Shown: piece after piece, positions 6,873 to 11,082 of the stretch
How the letters are laid out: each line of letters opens with the position of its first letter
Numbering within the stretch: position 1 is the stretch's first letter
Assembly: GCA_016780605.1 (NCBI GenBank)
Contig: JADHLS010000088.1
Coordinates: 1 to 11,082, forward strand
Length of the DNA: 11,082 nucleotides
Source: Reyranella sp.
GTDB lineage: Bacteria > Pseudomonadota > Alphaproteobacteria > Reyranellales > Reyranellaceae
Reading direction: 5' to 3'
The notes under the pieces: generated by a model
Told to the model about the DNA's origin: nothing
What the model saw: the letters and a program-made list of their open reading frames with translations, nothing else
Databases searched by the model: none
Position numbers and translations under genes: made by a program

Positions 6873-7799
6873 ATGAGCGCCTTTGTCGTGACGGGCCAGC
6901 GCGCCCGCCAGATGCGGGTCGTGCCCGCCGAGGTGCTGAAGCGCCTCTACAAGCGATCCGACGGGCATGGGCTGGTGCAGACGGCCGGCCATCTCGCACT
7001 GCTCGTGGCGGGCGGCTGGCTGGTGCTTGCGACCAAGGGCACCTGGTGGGTCGTGCCGGCGCTCCTGATCCAGGGCATCTTCGTCAATGCGCTGTTCGGC
7101 GCGATGCACGAATCGGTGCACTACGGCTCGTTCAAGACGCGCTGGATGGCCGACCTGCTCGCCTTCTTCTCGGGAGCGGCGATCCTGAACAATGCCGGCT
7201 TCTACCGGCATTATCACATGGCCCATCATCGCTATACGCAGGATCCTGCGCGCGATCCCGAGCTCGTCACCTCGGGCACGCCGCGCACCTGGGGCCAGTA
7301 TCTCTTCCGCATCAGCTCGATCCCGTTCCTGATGCTCAGGATTCGCGACATCTTCCTGTTCCCGTTCGGCTTCAAGGGCAATGTCGACTACATCCATCCC
7401 TCGGCGTGGCCCGAGGTGCGGCGCTGGGGCCGCTGGCTGCTGGCGTTTTATGCGGCGCTGGTCGGCGGATCGATCGCGCTGCAGACGACCGTCGTGTTGT
7501 GGGTCTGGTTCATTCCGCTGCTGGTCGGCCTGCCGTTCCTGCGGCTCTATCTGGTCTGCGAGCACACGCTCTGCCCCAACTCCGACGACGGCTTCGCCAA
7601 CACCCGCACGACGCTCTCCAATCCCATCGTGCGCTTCCTGATGTGGAACCTGCCCTATCACGCCGAGCATCACCTGTTCCCCAACATCGCCTTCCACAAC
7701 CTGCCCGAGGCGCATCGCTATCTGCGCCCGCACCTGAAGTATGTCGCCAGGGGGTATATCCAGGTGCAAGGCGAGATCATGCGCTCATTGTCATCCTGA
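6873..7799 (+). CDS. Membrane fatty acid desaturase family protein
   Basis: The 308-residue product carries the three histidine boxes of membrane di-iron desaturases and hydroxylases. They are HESVH at 79-83, H113-Y-H115-M-A-H-H119 (HxxHH at 115-119), and HAEHH at 263-267. Extra conserved histidines are at 231 and 275. Hydrophobic segments lie at about 38-75, 92-108, 148-165 and 186-225, matching the Desaturase_FA topology with iron ligands on the cytoplasmic face. The reaction is O2-dependent and needs an electron donor; the substrate (acyl lipid, carotenoid or other) cannot be decided. The ATG has GAGG 4 nt upstream. The stop codon TGA (7797-7799) lies inside the hairpin repeat that begins at 7789, so the last three codons come from the repeat. 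It is first in a four-gene plus-strand run. Confidence 0.9.
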   Translation: MSAFVVTGQRARQMRVVPAEVLKRLYKRSDGHGLVQTAGHLALLVAGGWLVLATKGTWWVVPALLIQGIFVNALFGAMHESVHYGSFKTRWMADLLAFFSGAAILNNAGFYRHYHMAHHRYTQDPARDPELVTSGTPRTWGQYLFRISSIPFLMLRIRDIFLFPFGFKGNVDYIHPSAWPEVRRWGRWLLAFYAALVGGSIALQTTVVLWVWFIPLLVGLPFLRLYLVCEHTLCPNSDDGFANTRTTLSNPIVRFLMWNLPYHAEHHLFPNIAFHNLPEAHRYLRPHLKYVARGYIQVQGEIMRSLSS

Positions 7800-7880
7800 G
7801 CGCAGCGAAGGATCTCGTGGTGCTGACGCCGGAGCACGGCATTGACGGCGATGAGATGCTTCGCTGCGCTCAGCATGACA
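7789..7880 (+). repeat. Hairpin repeat, copy 1 (between desaturase and hydrolase genes)
   Basis: Two 28-nt arms, 7789-7816 and 7853-7880, are reverse complements with two mismatches (arm positions 7 and 23), separated by 36 nt. The left arm begins TGTCATCCTGAGCGCAGCG and contains the desaturase stop codon. The right arm ends 12 nt before the hydrolase ATG. A second copy with the same layout and the same two mismatches is at 8869-8959. Elements with a TGTCATCCTGAGCG core are, to my knowledge, dispersed intergenic repeats in several proteobacteria. Confidence 0.9.
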
Positions 7881-7892
7881 TAGGGGCGTGGC

Positions 7893-8879
7893 ATGAGGAC
7901 AAGTGAAGGCACATTCGAGTGCGGCGACCTCTCGCTGCAGCGTGGCGGCACGCTCAAGGGCGCGCGCATCGTCTACAAGACCTACGGCACGCTCTCGCCG
8001 GCGCGCGACAACGTCATCGTCTATCCGACCAGCTACTCGGCGCAGCACAGCGATATCGAATGGCTGGTCTCGGTCGAGCACTGCCTCGATCCCAGCCGCT
8101 ATTTCATCGTCATTCCCAACATGTTCACCAATGGGCTGAGCTCCTCGCCGTCGAACACACCCCAGGGAGCGGCGGGCGAGTTCCCCGAGGTCACGACCTA
8201 CGACAACGTCATGCAGCAACGCCGCCTGCTGGCTGAGCTGTTCGGCGTCGATCGCGTGAAGATGGTCTATGGCTGGTCGATGGGCGCTCAGCAGGCCTAC
8301 CAGTGGGGAGCGCTGTTCGGCGAGGCGGTCGAGCGCATCGTGGTCAACTGCGGCTCGGCCAGGACTGCACCGCACAACTTCGTGTTCCTCGAAGGCGTGC
8401 GCACCGCCGTCCAGAACGCAAGGATACCGCAGGACGGCCTGCGCGCCATGGGCCGCATCTACGCCGGCTGGGCGTTGAGCCAGACCTTCTATCGGCGCGA
8501 GATGTGGCGCGGGCTGGGCTTCACCAGCCTGGAGGATTTCCTGGTGCGCTCGTGGGAGGCCAACTTCCTGCGCCGCGATGCCAGTGACCTGATGGCCCAG
8601 CTGTGGACCTGGCAGAACGGCGACATCTCGGCCAACGACCTCTATCGCGGCGACCTGCACATGGCGCTGGCCGGCATCAAGGCCAAGGTCCTGCTGATGC
8701 CGTCGGCCACCGACCTCTACTTCCAGACCGACGACAACCGCGAGGAGCTGCCGCATCTCAAGCACGCCCGCCTCGTCGAGATCCCGTCGGTCTGGGGCCA
8801 TCGCGCCGGCAACCCCGCCGTCATCCCCGAGGACGCGGCGTTCATCGATGCCCAGGTGAACGCCCTTCTGTCATCCTGA
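7893..8879 (+). CDS. Alpha/beta-hydrolase, homoserine O-acetyltransferase (MetX)-like family
   Basis: A 328-residue product with the MetX-type layout. The N-terminus (GDLSLQRGGTLKGARIVYKTYGTL) resembles the start of homoserine acetyltransferases. A nucleophile elbow G-W-S-M-G gives Ser129, with Asp274 (SATDLYF) and His303 (WGHRAGNP) as the other triad members. It is shorter than typical MetX (about 370) and has GWSMGAQQA in place of the usual GGSMGG context, so acyl transfer to homoserine should not be assumed. It may be a related acyltransferase or hydrolase. No signal peptide is evident; cytoplasmic location is likely. AGGGG (7882-7886) precedes the ATG. The stop TGA (8877-8879) lies inside the second hairpin repeat, so the C-terminal -LSS is repeat-encoded, just as in the upstream desaturase. 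Confidence 0.88.
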   Translation: MRTSEGTFECGDLSLQRGGTLKGARIVYKTYGTLSPARDNVIVYPTSYSAQHSDIEWLVSVEHCLDPSRYFIVIPNMFTNGLSSSPSNTPQGAAGEFPEVTTYDNVMQQRRLLAELFGVDRVKMVYGWSMGAQQAYQWGALFGEAVERIVVNCGSARTAPHNFVFLEGVRTAVQNARIPQDGLRAMGRIYAGWALSQTFYRREMWRGLGFTSLEDFLVRSWEANFLRRDASDLMAQLWTWQNGDISANDLYRGDLHMALAGIKAKVLLMPSATDLYFQTDDNREELPHLKHARLVEIPSVWGHRAGNPAVIPEDAAFIDAQVNALLSS

Positions 8880-8959
8880 GCGTAGCGAAGGATCTCATGC
8901 CGTTGAAATCGCGACTCGCTTCGACGGCGATGAGATGCTTCGCTACGCTCAGCATGACA
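8869..8959 (+). repeat. Hairpin repeat, copy 2 (between hydrolase and thioredoxin-domain genes)
   Basis: Arms 8869-8896 and 8932-8959 pair with the same two mismatches as copy 1, around a 35-nt spacer. At arm position 15, copy 1 has C and this copy has T; the opposite arm changes from G to A, so pairing is kept. The spacers are mostly unlike each other but share CGACGGCGAT or close to it next to the right arm. The left arm contains the hydrolase stop codon, and the right arm ends exactly where the ribosome binding site of the next gene begins. Confidence 0.9.
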
Positions 8960-8966
8960 GGAGAGG
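8960..8966 (+). promoter_or_regulatory. Ribosome binding site abutting the hairpin repeat
   Basis: GGAGAGG lies 3 nt before ATG 8970 and starts at the base after the repeat's right arm (ends 8959). It fixes the start of the thioredoxin-domain gene. Folding of the repeat in mRNA would place a long stem directly next to it. Confidence 0.7.
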
Positions 8967-8969
8967 CCC

Positions 8970-10424
8970 ATGCCCGACACCCTCCTCCCGCGCGACGGCC
9001 TGGTCATTGTCGCCAAGCGTGATTGCCCGACCTGCGTGCTGGTCGAGCCGGTGATGCAGAGCCTCGACCGCGCCGGCGCGCTGGCCGTGGTCAGCCAGGA
9101 CGATCCGACCTTCCCATCCGGCGTGCGGTCCGTGATCTATGACGACGCGCTGGAACGCTCCTTCCGCCTCAACATCGAGGCGGTTCCGACCCTGATTCGC
9201 TTCAAGGACGGCCGCGAGGTCGAGCGCACCGTGGGCTGGCAGCGCCAGGAATGGATACGCCTCGCCGGCGCCGCCGCCGAGGGCAAGGGCCTGCCCGACT
9301 GGCAGCCGGGCTGCGGCTCCAAGAGCGTCGAGCCTGGCGTGCATGAGGCGCTGATCGCGCGTTACGGCGATCCTGGGCTGAAGTCGCGGGAAATCTCCGT
9401 CGGCAACTGGGACGATCCGATGGAGGCCTGCTTCGAGCGCGGCTGGACCGACGGATTGCCGGTCGTGCCGCCGACCGACGAGCGCATCCTGCGCATGCTG
9501 GGCGGCACCGAGCGCAAGCCCGACGAGGTGGTTGGGCTGATCCCGCCCAACCTCGCGCCCTGCACCGTCGAGAAGGTTGCGATCAACGCCGTGATGGCGG
9601 GCTGCAAGCCCGAATACATGCCGGTGGTGCTGGGCGTGCTCGAGGCAGCGCTCGATCCGCTGTTCGTGATGCATGGGCTGCTGTGCACCACGCATTTCTC
9701 CGGGCCGCTGGTGATCATCAACGGGCCTGCGGCCCGGGCGATCGGCATGAACAGCGGCGTCAATGCGCTGGGCCAGGGCAACCGCGCCAACGCCACCATC
9801 GGCCGCTGCCTGCAGCTGATCGTGAGAAACGTCGGCGGCGGCCTGCCCGGCGCCATCGACCGCGCGACCTTGGGGAATCCCGGCAAGTACACTTTCTGCT
9901 TCGCCGAGGACGAATCCGATCCCGACTGGGAGCCGTTGTCGGTCCGCCGCGGCATCGAGCCGGGCAAGAGCGCCGTCACCCTGTTCCACGGCGAAGGCGT
10001 GCATGGCTTCATCGACCAGAAATCGCGCGCGCCCGAGGAGCTGGTGCGCTCGCTGGCCATGGGCCTGTTCGGCGTCGGCCATCCCAAGCTCTGCGACGCC
10101 GGCAACGCCGTGCTGGTGCTGACGCCCGAGCACTACAAGATCTTCAAGGACGGCGGCTGGAACCGCCGGCGCATCGAGGACGAGCTGTTCCAGGCGCTGA
10201 AGCGGCCCGGCCGCGACCTGGTGTGGGGCGCGCAGGGCGTGGCCGAGGGCCTGCCGCCCAAGTACGCCGACCAGATGGTCGACAAGTTCCAGCCCATGCC
10301 AGATGGCGTGCTGATCGTTCGCGCCGGCGGCGAGGCTGGGCTATTCTCGGCCATCATTGGCGGCTGGCCGGGTCAGCGCGTTCGGGAAGAGTGCCAGGCC
10401 GTTACCAGGGAGATTCGCCCATGA
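8970..10424 (+). CDS. Thioredoxin-like domain fused to a large uncharacterised DGLPVVPPT domain
   Basis: A 484-residue protein. Residues 1-105 look like a thioredoxin fold: strand LVIVAKRD, redox pair C19-P-T-C22, and the cis-proline loop EAVPTLIRFKDG (Pro73). A linker with WQPGCGSKS (about 111-119) leads to a second domain from about 145 to 484. That domain carries GWTDGLPVVPPTDERI (158-173), TVEKVAINAVMAGCKPEYMPVV (199-220), INGPAARAIGMNSGVNALGQGNRANATIGR (250-279), GNPGKYTFCFAED and LGPEH-like LTPEHYKIF (384-392). I recognise this second domain only as a conserved family without known chemistry. It has many cysteines (154, 198, 212, 239, 280, 310, 375, 475). No signal peptide is seen. The ATGA overlap with the selenoprotein gene (start at 10421) argues for coupled translation and a shared redox role, the thioredoxin domain being a plausible reductant. 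Confidence 0.85.
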   Translation: MPDTLLPRDGLVIVAKRDCPTCVLVEPVMQSLDRAGALAVVSQDDPTFPSGVRSVIYDDALERSFRLNIEAVPTLIRFKDGREVERTVGWQRQEWIRLAGAAAEGKGLPDWQPGCGSKSVEPGVHEALIARYGDPGLKSREISVGNWDDPMEACFERGWTDGLPVVPPTDERILRMLGGTERKPDEVVGLIPPNLAPCTVEKVAINAVMAGCKPEYMPVVLGVLEAALDPLFVMHGLLCTTHFSGPLVIINGPAARAIGMNSGVNALGQGNRANATIGRCLQLIVRNVGGGLPGAIDRATLGNPGKYTFCFAEDESDPDWEPLSVRRGIEPGKSAVTLFHGEGVHGFIDQKSRAPEELVRSLAMGLFGVGHPKLCDAGNAVLVLTPEHYKIFKDGGWNRRRIEDELFQALKRPGRDLVWGAQGVAEGLPPKYADQMVDKFQPMPDGVLIVRAGGEAGLFSAIIGGWPGQRVREECQAVTREIRP

Positions 10425-10948
10425 ATTCAGAGATGAAGCTGCGCGATCCCACCGCGGAAAGCTCGCCGGTCCGCCGGCCGCGGCTTGCTCCGCCATCGTC
10501 GCTCGACGGCAAGACCGTGGCGCTGATGGATATCGGCAAGTCGCGCGGGGCGGAGTTCATCGACCGCCTCGAGGGCCACTTCAGGAAAGCCGGTGTCGCG
10601 ACCAGGCGCTACGCCAAGCCGACCAACACCAAGGTGGCGCCGACCGCGCTGATGCAGCAGATCGCGGCGGAGGCGCAGCTCGCGGTGATCGCCTTAAGCG
10701 ATTGAGGCTCCTGCACATCGTGCAGTCTGCACGACCTTCATAATCTCGACAGCCGCGGCCTCCCGGGCGTGAACATCGTCACCACGGGCTTCGTCGACGG
10801 CGTCGAGGCGCAAAGCGATTCCCTGGGCTTCGATCCCGGCGTGGTCTACGTGCCCCATCCGATCCAGAACCGCACCAAGGCCGAGATCGAGGCGATCGCC
10901 GACCAGGCTTTCGACAAGGTGATGGCCCTGCTGCGGGCGCCGGGTTAA
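10421..10948 (+). CDS. UGSC-family selenoprotein (in-frame TGA at 10703-10705 read as selenocysteine)
   Basis: From ATG 10421 the frame reads 94 residues to VIALSD, meets TGA at 10703-10705, then continues without a break for 80 codons to TAA 10946-10948. The whole is 175 residues with Sec95. The motif is U95-G-S-C98 followed by T-S-C101, matching the UGSC selenoprotein family known from microbial selenoproteome surveys. Flanking text fits the family: SLDGKTVALMDIGKSRG (27-43), RYAKPTNTK (63-71), and after Sec SLHDLHNLDSRGLPGVNIVTTGF and YVPHPIQNRTKAEIE. The downstream half is clearly protein-like, so a true stop is unlikely. A SECIS-like hairpin follows the TGA. Sec95 and Cys98 could form a selenenylsulfide. 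The start overlaps the upstream stop (ATGA). Function is unknown; a selenol redox role is inferred. The Sec machinery (selA, selB, selC, selD) must be elsewhere in the genome. Confidence 0.92.
10703..10740 (+). promoter_or_regulatory. Putative bacterial SECIS element
   Basis: TGA at 10703-10705 is followed, with 12 nt between, by a perfect 7-bp stem (10718-10724 with 10728-10734) capped by the 3-nt loop G-U-C (10725-10727). The loop begins 20 nt after the TGA, and its first base is G, both within known bacterial SECIS rules. The apical sequence GCAGUCUGCAC closely resembles GCAGGUCUGCAC of E. coli fdhF, whose loop G and U contact SelB. A weak lower pairing of UGAGG (10702-10706) with CCUUCA (10735-10740) is possible. 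Position and sequence support selenocysteine decoding. Confidence 0.8.
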
Positions 10949-10978
10949 TGCGTCTACGGTACGTAAAAACTATCGTTA

Positions 10979-11007
10979 TTGACAATCACGGCGGTTGTTG
11001 ATAGAGT
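10979..11007 (+). promoter_or_regulatory. Sigma-70-type promoter downstream of the selenoprotein gene
   Basis: A perfect -35 box TTGACA (10979-10984) is followed by a 17-nt spacer and TAGAGT (11002-11007), four of six matches to the -10 consensus. It lies 30 bp after the selenoprotein stop in an AT-richer patch. Transcription would begin near 11014 and run off the right edge or end at the hairpin at 11057. Confidence 0.6.
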
Positions 11008-11056
11008 GCGGCCGAGTCCTCGCTCTATACATCGTTCATCAGACTCTCATTGCCGG

Positions 11057-11082
11057 GAGCGCGCCACTCCAGTGGCGCTCTT
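11057..11082 (+). terminator. Terminator-like hairpin at the window end
   Basis: GAGC + GCCACT (11057-11060, 11063-11068) pairs with AGTGGC + GCTC (11071-11080), giving a 10-bp GC-rich stem with a 2-nt bulge and a very short CC loop. It is followed by TT before the sequence ends. Whether a T-tract continues cannot be seen, so the call depends on bases outside the window. It could end the selenoprotein transcript, or a short RNA started at the promoter at 10979-11007. Confidence 0.45.

Noticed and set aside
7791..8801. Minus-strand open frame opposite the hydrolase gene
   Set aside because: Shadow frame; the plus-strand product has an intact Ser-Asp-His triad.
7893..8879. Assignment as metX (homoserine O-acetyltransferase)
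   Set aside because: The protein is shorter, the elbow context differs from canonical MetX, and there is no methionine-biosynthesis context, so only family-level naming is supported.
7789..8959. CRISPR or insertion-sequence reading of the paired repeats
   Set aside because: Only two copies, each an internal palindrome, about 1 kb apart with an unrelated intact gene between them; no transposase or spacer array.
8949..10133. Long minus-strand open frame opposite the thioredoxin-domain gene
   Set aside because: Composition is that of an antisense shadow (A, H, R, G, D rich), and the plus strand holds conserved motifs and a good ribosome binding site.
10703..10705. TGA as a true stop, frameshift or nonsense mutation in a decayed gene
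   Set aside because: The frame resumes without any shift, the downstream 80 codons look like family sequence, the codon aligns with the U of UGSC, and a SECIS-like hairpin follows.

Overview
The window is high-GC, densely coded DNA that looks like an alphaproteobacterium, probably Hyphomicrobiales or a Reyranella/Bradyrhizobium-like lineage. The grounds are codon use, the many single-gene ABC_sub_bind periplasmic binding proteins, and short dispersed palindromes between genes. This placement is inferred from style; there is no rRNA or other marker gene. No gene-free stretch exceeds 300 bases.

Left part (1-6760): six paralogous periplasmic substrate-binding proteins of the ABC_sub_bind family (Pfam PF04392, COG2984) sit within 6.8 kb, with no permease or ATPase. 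One runs off the left edge on the minus strand (1-116). One lies on the plus strand (284-1258), followed by a DHA2-type MFS efflux transporter (1317-2807). One is alone (2987-3997) inside a 19-bp inverted repeat (2822-2840 / 4094-4112) that gives it the look of an inserted cassette. Three form a minus-strand operon joined by 4-nt start/stop overlaps (6760 to 4111). The first gene of that operon lacks about 70 residues of the N-terminal lobe.

Right part (6873-10948): a plus-strand run of four genes. These are a membrane fatty-acid desaturase, a MetX-like alpha/beta hydrolase, a 484-residue protein with a thioredoxin-like N-terminus and a large uncharacterised domain marked by DGLPVVPPT, and a UGSC-family selenoprotein. 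The last gene reads through an in-frame TGA at 10703-10705 (Sec95) and ends at TAA 10946-10948. A hairpin with a GUC loop starts 18 nt 3' of the TGA and resembles the apical part of the E. coli fdhF SECIS. A conventional gene caller would stop at 94 residues and lose the C-terminal 80. The ATGA overlap with the thioredoxin-domain gene suggests the two proteins act together, plausibly as a thiol/selenol redox pair of unknown substrate.

The two gaps inside this run are each filled by a copy of the same ~92-bp hairpin repeat. Each copy supplies the upstream gene's stop codon, and the second ends directly at the ribosome binding site of the next gene. The two copies show a compensatory base change in the stem.

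After the selenoprotein, a good sigma-70-type promoter (10979-11007) is followed about 50 nt later by a terminator-like hairpin cut by the window end. This could be a small RNA or the leader of the next gene.
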